From Plasmodium brasilianum (Eukaryota > Apicomplexa > Aconoidasida > Haemosporida > Plasmodiidae): 64,000 nt of DNA. Location: positions 1,326,001 through 1,390,000 of the forward strand of contig NC_090120.1 of assembly GCF_023973825.1 (NCBI RefSeq), given 5' to 3'. The notes under the pieces are model-generated. The model saw only the letters and a program-made list of their open reading frames with translations. It searched no databases and was not told where the DNA came from. Shown one piece after another: positions 1 to 12,351 of the stretch. Position 1 is the stretch's first letter. Each line of letters opens with the position of its first letter. The position numbers and the translations under genes are program-made.

Positions 1-821
1 TTACCCCCTTAACAAACAAATGTAATGTATAAAAACAAAAAAAAAAATTCTAAGTAGGATCACTTATACTTACAAATGTATGTACCTAAGTACTTGCGTA
101 CAAACGTATTAAAAGTAAGTATACATATTTATAATTATTATTGTATAACGCACATGCAGTATTGCTATTCCAAGTACTATTTTTTACGAGTTTCTTTATA
201 ATTTACAGAAAAAAAAAAAAAAATAAATAAAATAAAAATAAATAATTCCAGTAAAAAATTGATTTATTAAATTACCAAAAAAATATCTACGTAAAAATTA
301 TGAAACGAACAATTATTTAATTTATATAGAAGGAAAATTATATCCACGTAATTTGAGAAAAATTTATCTTTTTCTCGTATAAACGCACAAAAATAAAAAT
401 TAAAAAAAATTAAAAAAAGAGCATAAATGTGAAATATTTACGACTATACGTACATATGTACATAATATGCGCATTACAGGAAGGCGTTAAAACACATGTG
501 CCTGTTTTTGCTTTTCCCATATTTTGTACTACGTATATGTTGAGCTCTTTAAAAAATTTTAAAGTTTTATGAAACACTTGCGTAAAGCTGTTTACGAATT
601 ATAAAATTATACCATAAATAAGCCCTAACATATTTACATATATATCATATATATATATATATATATATGTACATACATACATACGTACGTACGTGTATAC
701 TCTCATACGCCCATACGATCATACGTCCATACACCCATACGAATAAACGCATATCCCCGCGTACCAACATCCGCGCGTGCGAAAAAAAGGAGGAAAGGTA
801 TATATCCGATAGTAGCGTACA
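1..821. other. Upstream non-coding region of the UBL gene
   Basis: This is AT-rich DNA with A/T homopolymers, short TA runs near 645-668 and a run of CATACGTACG-type repeats at 670-735. No exon is supported on either strand. It is presumably the promoter and 5' UTR of the ubiquitin-domain gene that starts at 822. The neighbour to the left lies outside the window. Confidence 0.6.
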
Positions 822-3800
822 ATGGAAGAGGATAGCATAAGGATAAAAGTGAAAAGCATAGACAACGAGGAGTATGAGCTAACGGTGAAAACAAGTATGA
901 ACACAGAAGAGATAAAGAGTATAATAGCTGAGAAAAAAAAAGTAAATAAAAATGATATAAGACTAATATATCAAGGGCAGTGTTTATCTAATGAGAAAAC
1001 TATTGCAGATTATAATGTACAAAATGATCATATAATTCATTTAGTAGTTAGGAAAAAGGAAAATGTTAATACTAATAATGATGATAATCAAAATGACAGA
1101 ACGAGTACTACCACATTTAGAAATAATGATAGTAACATTATAAGCGATCCAGTACATATTAATTTTACGTCAGCTATGAGTTACAACAACAGTAGTAATG
1201 CGAATAATAGTAATAATAATAATTCCAATGCTACTAATAACAATAGTAATAGTAATGGTAACGTTTTTACAAACCATAGTACAAACCCTCTTCCTAATTC
1301 CAACGGAGCAACCCCTCTTTATTTTACGCATATGAGAGTAACCAGAAATGATAATATAGAAAATGATTTAATGGGTCAGACAAATATATGTTCACTACTT
1401 AATGATATAATGAGTCAAGTTAATATTAATCCTAATTTTATTTATGGAGCTGCTACAGCGGCAGCTACTGCGGCTGCAAATGTTGCAGCTTCGAATACAT
1501 CACCCAGTGGAACGACTAATGGGATGGCTGGTGGAACAACTAGTACCTCTACCAATGCTGGAACTAATGCATCAACCAATGCGTCAACGAACGCTGCTAC
1601 CAATGCATGTACTTATATAGGAGAAGGAGAAAATATTTTTGCAGCCGCCATGCGAACAAATGGAATGAATGTGAATGTAAGCGATTTTGTAAACATCATC
1701 AACAATAGTAACAAAGGGGGGAAGGATAGTAACAACAGCAATAGTAAAAAAGTTGATCCAAACGAAAATAATAAAAACAAAGAAGGAGAAGAAGAAAAAA
1801 AAAATTGGGCTCTTATGGAAAAGAGTTACGACAAGAATAATAATAAAGGTACACATGCAAATGAAGAACAAAAAAAGGAGAAGGAAAAACGGGAAAAATT
1901 GAAAAGACATATTACATCAGATAGACGAAATAATAATTATGATTATAATAAAGAGAGAAGTGATCCAAATAATAACAGTAACGATAGCAGTAGTAGTGGT
2001 AATAGTGACGATGGTAAAAGTAACAATGAAGATGTACAAGGCAAAGAAGTAGAAGAAAACAAGCAAACAAAAAAGATAAAGAAAAAGAGAAAAAATGTAA
2101 TGAATGAAAAAAAAATTCCCAATAATTATAAACATGAAAAGGAAGGAAAATATCATTCGGACTATTCAAAAAAAAGTGGCACATCAGATAGCGAATCGGT
2201 TAGTAGTAATTCTAGGTCATCTACTTCAGGTAATGCACATATAAAGGAAGAAAAAAAGAGATTAGAGAAGATAAGAAAAAATAGCAAAAAAAGACATCTA
2301 AAGAACAAACATAAAAAGGAAAAAATGTACGATTATAATAGCTATACGTCAGATGAGGATGATGAATATACTAGAAAAGGAGGAAGAGTAAGAAGAGACA
2401 AAGGAAAAGAAAAAGAAAAGAGAAAAAAGCAAAGTAATATGTTCGATCCAAATTTCCTGTATCATCGCAATTACATGCATGACAATAACGCAAGAACAAA
2501 CCGTCAGTGGAATTACCTATATAATGGAAGAAAGGACTTAATCAATTTAGGAGGGGGAGTTGATGCAGGTGCAGGTGCAAGAGCTTATCCCTTTCCTGTT
2601 GACAATGCTCTAAGATCTGGAATGTTTTATAATGACAATAAAAATTTTCTTAATTATAGAGATGATATAAGTGATACATATGACTATATGAATGGGGCAA
2701 ATATTGCAAAGGAGGAATTCATAAAAAATAAAGAAAGAAAAAAAAAAAAAATTTACAGAGAAGAGGATTATAACAGTAGTAGTAAAAACACATTTAATCC
2801 TGTAGGCAATATGGTTGGTAGCAATATGGCAGATCTTAACAACAGTACGAATACTTGTAATGTTAGCACTGTGAATAACATTAACAGCGCTAACAATGTC
2901 AACAGTGTTGTTAACAACAATGTAAGTAATATGAACAGTGTTAATAATAATGTAGTAAATACTGTTAACAATGCGTGTAGAAATGTAAACATAAACAAGA
3001 GCATGATTGACATGCCCCACTTACTGAAAAATTCTAATGAATGTTTTTCAAATGGATTAATAGATGAAAATACAAATTTACCAAAAAGTAATTATGCAAA
3101 TATAGTTCCTTTCAATGAAGTAGAAAGAAATAATCAAATAATTAGAAATGATTCTTTTAGAACAAATTCTAGGATAATACTAAATGAAGATGCAGATGGT
3201 TTATTATCTGACAATAATTCTGTTTCAGGAAATATGAGATCTATTCAAATGTCAAGTGATAGAAGAAATAGTGCTTTAAGAAGAAGTGACCTGAAATGTT
3301 TAAATGATATGAACGATTCAGAATATAAAAATGTGGAAATGAATATACCATGGAGAGTAATAGAACAATTATTAGTTCTGTTAGAAGAAGAAACGGGGTA
3401 TAGAAGACCTGATTTGTCGTCGTATATTAATTCTTATTATAACTCTAATTCGATTTATGTATTTTTTTATCTTTTTGTTCACATAAATAATATTATTAAC
3501 AGCATTATTATTCAGTTTAACCATGCGAATTTTTTAAATAATGATATAACTATGTCATCCTTTTCACGAATAAGCATTATACTCTCCCTAGCATCGGTAA
3601 TTTTTTCTAGACTGTCTAATTTCTTTTTTGTTTTTTATGATAACTTTTATTGCAATAATTATGGAAGGAATTATAGATACACAAATCCAATAGATCATGA
3701 ATTCTTAAGAGAAATTAGGAATCTATATTTTTCGAATAACAGAAATAATAATAATACTAATAGTAGTGGTAGGTTTTATGAGAACAATCTATACAGTAAT

Positions 3801-5187
3801 AACAACTACATACCAATGAATATGAATGCATATAATCAAAATAATTCTACATTTCTAAACAATATTAATGACAACTATTACCCTCTCCCATATAATGATA
3901 TTAGAAATATTTGTAATAGGACAAACTTGCAGCAAGAATTTGAAGATTATTATAAAAATTATTTAAATTCAGTTAAAGATAATAGCAGAAATATGCTTTT
4001 ACGTAAAGAATACACACATTATAGGGAGTATCCATATAGAAACCAAGTTTCTTCACCAAAAGAAGACTACTTGAACCATAACAAAATGAGCAAAGTAAAC
4101 AAATTAAACAAAAATAGTAGTAAAAATAATAATATTAATAGTAACCATAGTAATAGTAATCATTTCTTTAATGAAAAAATGTACAATAAAATAAATAAAA
4201 ACTCCAAATGGAATAATAATAACCCTTTTTCTCTTTTTCCCGGGCAGAACAACAAACCACTACTGTATGCTAGTAAGAAAAAAAGAACTGATGAAAAGGA
4301 AATCAAAAAAAAGATGAAGAAGTATTATAAGGCATTTGGTGCAAAAGGCCTATGTAGAGATGGAAATTCCTTCAACAGTAAAAGTGATAGTGGTAGTGAC
4401 AACAGTAGTAGTAACAGTAGAAGTAGAAGTAGAAGTAATAGTAGTAGTATTAGTATTAGAAAAATTAAACGAAACAGTAATAATGTTCCAAATGGCTTAG
4501 GTTATAATGCAGGAAATTTAAGGCATAAAGAAAAATGGATGAACGATATTTTTAAAAACATTCTAAAAAATAATAAAAATGGGGGAAAAATAAATGAAAA
4601 AACTTTGAAGAACGACGAGAAATGTTTAAAAAATGTAGAAAAAGACGATGATAAAAAAAAATTATCAAATAATTTATTAAATGACAAATTTATATGTTAT
4701 GATAGCAACATAGATGATATATATGATTTATCAGAAGATGGAAATGAAAAGGATAATATGACTTTAAAAAAAGGACAAAATGAGGGAGAACAAGAAGGAA
4801 AAAATACGTATAAAGGAAAAATTTGGAATACGCATGAAAAGGAAAAAAAAAATAATAATATATCACAAGAAGAAAATGCGGTGGATACACCTGTGGAATG
4901 TAATGAAATAAGAAATCATAGTAGTAATCAAAATGATAATGCACTGGTTAGTGATGACAGAACTGCAAATAATCCACCCTTGCCAAATATTAACCTTGCA
5001 AATATTTTTAACAATGTTCAAAATCAAATGGTGAATAGCAACATGCAGGATGCAACCCCGCGCGATAAAGTAATATATCGGATTTTTTTTTTTTTTCTAT
5101 TCATATTAGTATAGTATGTTCGTTTGTGTTTTTTTTTTTTTTTTTTTTTTTTTTTTCTATTCATATTAGTATAGTATGTTCGTTTGT

Positions 5188-5224
<37 letters not shown>

Positions 5225-6396
5225 CTATTCATATTAAGTATAGTATGTTCGTTTTGTTTTTTTTTTTTTTTTTTTTTTTTTTTCTATTCATATTAGTATA
5301 GTATGTTCGTTTGTGTTTTTTTTTTTTTTTTTTTTTATATTCGCATTTGTATTGTTAGTTCTTGCATGTTCATTTTTTTTTTTTTTTCCCCAACAGTTTG
5401 AAGGTATGCCTGATGAGGTGAAAGAAAGATATAAAAGATGGGTGGAAAACACGCAAATATTTTCAGGACAAGTAATTAATTGCTACATTTTGTCCTTTTA
5501 TAGTTTTATATTTTTATTCTTATACATTTTTATCGTTTTATCCGTTTTTCATTTTATATTTTTAGTTTATTTTATCATTAGCAAATGTGGGAACAGTTCA
5601 TATGCAAACATTCTTTTTTATTTTCCATTTTTGCAGATGATAAAAATTTGCCGAAATAGAAGACCATTAAGCAATGCATACATTGGAGATAATTCATCAA
5701 AAGATAATGTATCTTACAGCAACTTCTTACCATTCCTGTAAGCACATAGCAAAATGTGTAATTTGTGTATTATTTTGTTTTACTAATGATATAATGATTT
5801 ATGTACATGCTGCAGATATTTATTGCCTGTTCAGGAAGCATATAAATATTTTTCTTTTTTTTTTTCCCAATTTATAGGTGGAAAAAAAACATGAGCACAA
5901 TAAACGTCAATTTTAATCTAGAAATAAGCGATGTAAATATAAAAATTACTTAATTTTTTGTTATTGTTTTACATTTGAATTTTTTTTTTTTTTTTTTTCC
6001 TTTGATCTTGCGCAAATTAGAATATTCATATTTATTTTATTGTTGTGTACCTTTTCTTTTCGAATAGGAATTACTGAACGCCTTTGATTTACACGTATTG
6101 GAATTTGTAAAGAAGTCAATTAAAAACAATGAAGATTACAAATCCGAGAAGTTTAAATATCCAAGTAAAAAAAAAAAAAAGGAGAAAAAAAAATGTATAC
6201 TTGTACGTGATGGTCATTTTGGTTTTTAAATGTAAGCACTTATTATGCTGTTGAGGAGTGTTTAAATTAGGCTTATGTTTTTCGTTCACTCGTTCGTTCG
6301 TGCATTCATTTATTTGTACATTTATTTGTTTTTTCATTTTCAGATCTTTCTCTTTGTGAGGAACTTTTTGAAGAAGTGGAAAAAAAAGATAAGTAG
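822..6396 (+). CDS. Ubiquitin-like domain protein, BAG6/Scythe-like architecture, 6 exons
   Basis: Exons are 822-5069, 5397-5471, 5637-5737, 5878-5932, 6068-6164 and 6344-6396. Phases close at every junction and give about 1,542 aa. Residues 5-78 form a clear ubiquitin-like domain (IRIKVKSIDNEEYEL through IIHLVV). It is followed by roughly 1,000 residues of Asn/Ser/Lys/Glu-rich low complexity and a more ordered segment at about 840-950 with alternating hydrophobic residues. The five small 3' exons encode a conserved-looking tail: MPDEVKERYKRW, then RRPLSNAYIG, then a basic stretch, then LHVLEFVKKSI and a short C-terminal helix. The order resembles the C-terminus of BAG6/Scythe (PPLSDAYLSG, KRRK, terminal helix). 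A UBL protein at this locus is known in Plasmodium. The BAG6 link, and hence a role in chaperoned degradation or tail-anchored protein triage, is my inference. The initiator is the first ATG before the UBL fold. Confidence 0.85.
5081..5335 (+). repeat. About 4 copies of a 70-75 bp repeat inside intron 1
   Basis: Four near-identical blocks of CTATTCATATTAGTATAG plus about 15 more bases are each followed by a poly-T tract of 17-30 bases. They lie wholly between the donor at 5070 and the acceptor at 5396. One copy has an inserted A (ATTAAGTATAG). This is an intron minisatellite with poly-T spacers. Confidence 0.9.
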
Positions 6397-8899
6397 TTCC
6401 TTATTACAAAGAACAAAATTAATTTTTTTTACCATTACTATTTCATGAAATAATAATATACGGTTAATCAATAATGCACACATTTAGAGTTTTTTTCATT
6501 TTATATTGATGATTACCCTAATTTTTCAGAAATACTTTTTTCGTTTTAAACAAGTATGCATATTGTTTTCATATTGTATACATATTGTGTACATATTGTG
6601 TACATATTGTGTACATATTGTGTACATATTGTGTACATACATATAATTTCACCATGTTACGAATATAAAACAGTATTAAATAAAAATTAGTAAACTTTAG
6701 GTAAATTATTATAATGTAATAACTGTACTTTTTAATTAAATGTTAAAAAGGATACATATGTTTTGCATACCCTTGCATGCAAGTATATATACATGTACAG
6801 ACGTTAACATATACATATTCCATACACATACGCCTATATATATATATATATATAGAACTTTAGCATAATTTTTTCCCCATAAAATAAATTTGAACCACAC
6901 ATATAACAGCATAATAACAAGGTGAGCTTTTATAATGTAAGACACTTGTTCTCTTCCTCATTTGATTTGTATGATAAAAACATCATGCAGAAAAACATTA
7001 ATGCACTTACGCCAAAGACTCAAAACATGTTTATATATATGCATATGTGCATATATAACTAATCGTACACTATATATATAAATGATCCCTTTTTACGTTA
7101 AGAATCAATCGGATCACTTAAAAAGATGCTGAATATGATAACATCTCACATCATACGTAACAAACAAATTTGAAAAATGTATTATCATATGTTTATATAT
7201 ATATATATATATATTAAATGTGTATGTTTTTCATTTTTCAATACTTACAAAAAAAAGTTATCCACTGAAAATAATTTTTATTTTTTTATATAGCAGTAGC
7301 AACTGAAAAAAAAAGAGAAATAAATTAGATATTCGCCATTGAAATGTACTTATAAATTTTTTTTTTTTTTTCTTTAACACTTTATTGTAAAAACTATTCC
7401 GTATGGATATATATATATATATAATATAAAACAATGAATAAAAAATTATACAAAAATATAAATACATCTATATTTTTTTTTAAAAAAAAAAAGGGAAATG
7501 TTTTCGTTTATTTTTAAAAATAAATTTGTTATATTTTATATATATTTTTTATATATTCTACTATATATATTTTTTTAAAATACGGAAAAAAATAAATGAA
7601 AAAAAAAGGTTCAGTTGTACGTATAGATATAAATATACATATACCTGACCTTTATAATACTACAAGGATTTTTTCTGATGTACTTATATTTATAATTATA
7701 ATTATATATATATATATATATATGTATAGTACGAAGAAAATATACGTAAAACAAAAAAAAATAAAAATAAAAATAAAAATAACATTCACATTGCATATGT
7801 TATGAAAGAAAAAACACAAAATGTTGATATTTTAAAACGCTTTAAATTCTGTCATATATAAATATAAATATATAAATTATATATATATATATATATATAA
7901 TATTTATTTTTCAAGGAAATAACGAAAAAATAATGACGTGAAATTCCCATTTCAAATAAAATTTAAGAAAAATAGTTTTAAATTTAAATAACTGCAACAA
8001 TCTTACACTTTATTCGCTTATAAAATTATTTTATAATCCTACACGAATATAAATTTTAATTTTTTTTTATTATGGAATTTTATGAAAAAGAAAAGTTAAG
8101 ATTTCATATTATTAAAATTGAAAACGTTCAACAAATTATTTTTTTATATAATTCTAAGATACGTTAATTTGGTACGTATATAAAATGTATATGTAGTTAC
8201 GTGTATATATATATATATATATTTACGTATATATTCTTGTTTAATTGCATACTTGTATACACGTATACATACACTTTGTTATTCATTAAAAAAAAATGAA
8301 AGTAGCAATTTGAAAAGAAACATTTGAAATACAAAAGTATATATGCATTTATGTATATTTTTTCTCGTTAAAAGGAAGAAGTTATTGCATTCGTACCACG
8401 TATCATATAAAACATTATAATATTTTATTATAAACATATTTATGAACAATAATTTGTTTGTACACAAATTTATTATATGTATTAAAATTTAATTTAAATT
8501 AATTTAATTTATTTTTATTTCTTTTTTTTTATTAAAAGTACAATTCACTATTTATTTAATGAGCGATAATCGGAATTTTTTTTAATTTTCAACCAGAAAA
8601 GTCCATTCGAGAAACTTGTGAAAATAACGTGTTTACATAATATAAGGGTACATACTGAAAATATATGCGTACCTGGAAATATTCGGAGGGGCTTATGTAC
8701 ATAATACATACTTACATACGAAAAAAGTACATACGTGCATATATATATTTATACGTGTTCATATACGCATATATACCTACTTGCCAATTTTTTTTGTCCA
8801 AAAACGCGTTGACAAGATTTTCCTGCGCGAGCAGAGCAAAAGAAAAATTTGTTAACCATATACGAACACACACACAAACATTAACATACACTGTACAAG
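6397..8899. other. Intergenic region with 11-bp tandem repeat
   Basis: About 2.5 kb of very AT-rich DNA lies between the UBL gene and SAM synthetase. An 11-bp tandem repeat (ACATATTGTGT, about six copies) lies at about 6569-6640. TA microsatellites lie near 6835, 7195, 7705, 7880 and 8205. A less AT-rich stretch at 8755-8899 is probably the 5' UTR of SAM synthetase. I found no exon with coherent splice sites here. Confidence 0.6.
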
Positions 8900-10108
8900 A
8901 TGAGTCAACTAAAAGTTAAGAGAGGAAATTTTTTGTTTACGTCAGAATCAGTTAATGAAGGCCATCCAGACAAAATTTGTGATCAGATATCGGATGCAAT
9001 ATTGGATGCTTGTTTGAGGGAAGATCCAGAAAGCAAAGTTGCTTGTGAAGTATGTGCAAAGAAAAATTTTATTTTTATATTTGGTGAAATAACCACAAAG
9101 GCAAAAGTAGACTATGATAAAGTTACAAGAGATGTTTTGAAGCATATTGGTTATGATGATGAAGAAAAAGGTTTAAATTATAAGACTGCTGATATAAAAA
9201 TATTTGTTGATGAACAGTCCCCTGATATTGCACAATGTGTGCATGAAAATAAGAAACCGGAACTAATTGGTGCAGGTGATCAGGGAATTATGTTTGGATA
9301 TGCAACTGATGAAACAGAAAATTATATGCCTTTAACACATCATTATGCTACATTATTAGGTAAAAGATTAACAGAAGTTCGAAAATTAGGAATATTACCT
9401 TATTTACGTCCAGATGGAAAAACTCAAATAACTATTGAATATAAAAATAAAGCTAGCTGTGGTGGTCATATGGAACCTTTACGTGTTCATACAGTTTTAA
9501 TATCTACACAACACGCAGAGAATGTAAAATATGAACAGCTCAAGTCCGATTTGATGGAAAATGTAGTTAAATATGTAATACCAGAAAAATTGTTGGATGA
9601 TGATACATTATATTATTTGAACCCCTCAGGAAAATTTGTTCTTGGTGGACCAGCAGCAGACGCTGGATTAACAGGAAGAAAAATTATATGTGATACGTAT
9701 GGTGGTTGGGGTGCTCATGGTGGTGGTGCATTTTCAGGTAAAGATCCATCCAAAGTTGATCGTTCAGCTGCTTATTATTTACGTTATATTGCAAAATCGT
9801 TAGTTGCAAACAAATTTTGTAGGAGAGTCTTAGTGCAAGCATCTTATTCTATTGGGATTGCTAACCCCATATCACTAAACGTTAATTCGTATGGTACTGT
9901 AAGTACTGGATATACTGATTATGATTTGGAGCAAATAATTTTAAGAAATTTTGATCTGAGACCGGGATTTATTATTGAAGAGTTAAAATTAAAGGAGCCT
10001 ATTTTCTCAAAAACGTCAGCTTATGGCCATTTTGGAAGGGATGACTGCTCCTTTAGGTGGGAAAAAATTAAAGACCTAACCCACGAAAAAAATGTTTTAA
10101 AGAATTAA
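8900..10108 (+). CDS. SAMS: S-adenosylmethionine synthetase (methionine adenosyltransferase)
   Basis: This is a single-exon gene of 402 aa, the usual family length. The enzyme makes S-adenosylmethionine from methionine and ATP in the cytosol, feeding methylation and polyamine synthesis. Family signatures are intact: the N-terminal [18 protein letters not shown]-site motif (residues about 14-28), [12 protein letters not shown] (about 126-137), and the glycine-rich [19 protein letters not shown] loop (about 274-292). The Asp, Lys and His residues of the active site are present. The start is the first in-frame ATG before the conserved core, and [16 protein letters not shown] matches the expected short leader. 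No low-complexity insertions are seen, which is typical of this enzyme even in AT-rich parasites. Confidence 0.97.
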   Translation: MSQLKVKRGNFLFTSESVNEGHPDKICDQISDAILDACLREDPESKVACEVCAKKNFIFIFGEITTKAKVDYDKVTRDVLKHIGYDDEEKGLNYKTADIKIFVDEQSPDIAQCVHENKKPELIGAGDQGIMFGYATDETENYMPLTHHYATLLGKRLTEVRKLGILPYLRPDGKTQITIEYKNKASCGGHMEPLRVHTVLISTQHAENVKYEQLKSDLMENVVKYVIPEKLLDDDTLYYLNPSGKFVLGGPAADAGLTGRKIICDTYGGWGAHGGGAFSGKDPSKVDRSAAYYLRYIAKSLVANKFCRRVLVQASYSIGIANPISLNVNSYGTVSTGYTDYDLEQIILRNFDLRPGFIIEELKLKEPIFSKTSAYGHFGRDDCSFRWEKIKDLTHEKNVLKN

Positions 10109-11510
10109 GGAGAAAGGGAAAATAAACAAATAAATAGAGAATTATGTAAATATAAAATAAATCTAGAAATTAAGAAATTAAGAAATTAAGAAAGAAAGAA
10201 AGAAAGAAAGAAAGAAGGGAAGAAGGAAAGAGAAGCAAAAATGAGAAGTATAAGCTGCCGAGCATGTTATTTCCACAAAATGTAAAAAAAAAAAATATAA
10301 TAATGTAAAAAAAAAAAAAAAAAAGAAAACTTAAGTTTGTACCTCTCGAAGAGAAATAATTTGTTAATATACTCATATCAGAAAATAAAAAAAAATAAAC
10401 AAATAAAATATTAAAAATATGAAATATTAATTCAAGTGTTAAGTGATATGGGTTTTCCTTTTCCTTTTTTTTTTTTTCTTTTGTCTTTTTATAATTATAA
10501 TAATTTTTAATTAATACGAGATGGAAAAATTATTATAATTATAATTATTATAATTGTGAATATCTGAATTGTGTCAGTATTCAGAAAAATGCAAAACTAG
10601 GCAAGCACAGTTGTATATATTGTAAATTTATACTTATATGTACATCTATGAATATATGTATGCATGTATGTATGTGGATGTATTTATGTATGCGTGCATG
10701 AATAAAAAAAAAAAAATAATAATAATAAATGTATATATATATATATATATATACACATATTAGTCACGTTAGTTACACCCCCCCTGTTTCATTTTACCAC
10801 TCTGTTCTCACTCTTAACGTTATAATTAATATGTAAAAATTAAGTATTAAATAAAAAGTGAAAAAATGCTTCTTTTTTTTTTTTTTTTTTTATTTTTATT
10901 ATATTTTTTTTCCTTATTATGTTTTAGTTATCCTTGAATGACGTGATAGCAAGATCATTAATCATTAATTAAATTAGTAACTCTATGTCATTGTTTATTT
11001 AATACTATTCTTTTTTTAGGAAGCTCATTTCTTGGACAGTATATATACGTGTATACTTAAATGTATATATATATATATGTATTTGTATGTATATACATGT
11101 GCACACAAATGAGCATACAAATGAACACCCAATTGTATACGTACTTTCAACGTATGACTAATATAAAGCGAAATTTGGCTGTATTAAAGTGACTTTTTTT
11201 TTTTTTTTTTATATGTACAATTTTTTTTTAACAATGCATAATTGCATAACATGTACTATTTTGTGTATATACAGTGCTGCTACTTTTTTTTTTTTTTTTT
11301 TCAAATAAACATTTAGTATTTCAAAAAAAGTTTAAGACAAATATTAGTTTTATATAATATCAGTACATTATGTAAACAAACACATTTACAGTAGTAAAAC
11401 AAAAAATATATTGAAGCTAATGGTTTGTTATTTAAGTAGTGTTGTTCTTCCACTCTATGATTATGCATATTTCTCCTCACTATCTCTCTCTCTATTGCAG
11501 TCTATGTATG

Positions 11511-11558
<48 letters not shown>

Positions 11559-11635
11559 ATTTGTCTGTAGATATACCTCAATATATTTTCCGCCTTTTTC
11601 ATTATATTTTTTAACAAATCAAAAATACTATAAGA
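10109..11635. other. Intergenic region
   Basis: It holds the 3' UTR of SAM synthetase with AAGAAATT and GAAA short repeats (10160-10215), poly-A and poly-T tracts, a TA microsatellite (10730-10755) and a 35-base poly-T run at about 11517-11555. The open frames here are homopolymer-driven and are not supported as genes. Confidence 0.6.
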
Positions 11636-12306
11636 ATGGTTAAAAAAATTTTAGCAGTTGTATTGTGTTTCCTACATTTTAACCACTGCGAAATATTAAA
11701 GGGAGTTTATGAACCTTCTTTTAACAGATTTTTGCAAAGCAAAATTAACGTCCTCACGTGGTTGACTAATGTGTAAAAATAAAATAAATGAAAAACCTTT
11801 TTTTTTTTTTAATTTCTCAAAATTTTATGTCATTTAAGAGCAACTCTTCATATTTTGAAATAAAGTACATCTCGTCTTATTTTTCAACTTACATAACCAC
11901 GAACACTTACATTTTATATATCTATAAAACATAAAAAAGCACAAATATGGTAAAAAGCGTCGTACTATCACTCTGTTTATATATACTGAAAGCAATATTG
12001 CAATAATTTGAAAAAATGGGGAAAAAAAAGAAAAGAAATGATTGAGCCATCCATTTTATTATTTTTTATTTTTCTTATAGGCTATATCCATCTGAAAGTC
12101 CCAAATATTTCAAAAAGCACTTGGACTACAGTAAATAAATGCAAAAGCGTTAAAAAGGGCTCACCCACACTCACGCAAACATACAAATATGTATGTACAG
12201 TTATAAATGTAAATGGGCATATACATGAGTGTAGACTGTTCTTTATCCTTCGTTCAACTCGATGTTACAATTTTCATACTTCTATTTGCATAACTGTATG
12301 TGCATT

Positions 12307-12351
<45 letters not shown>

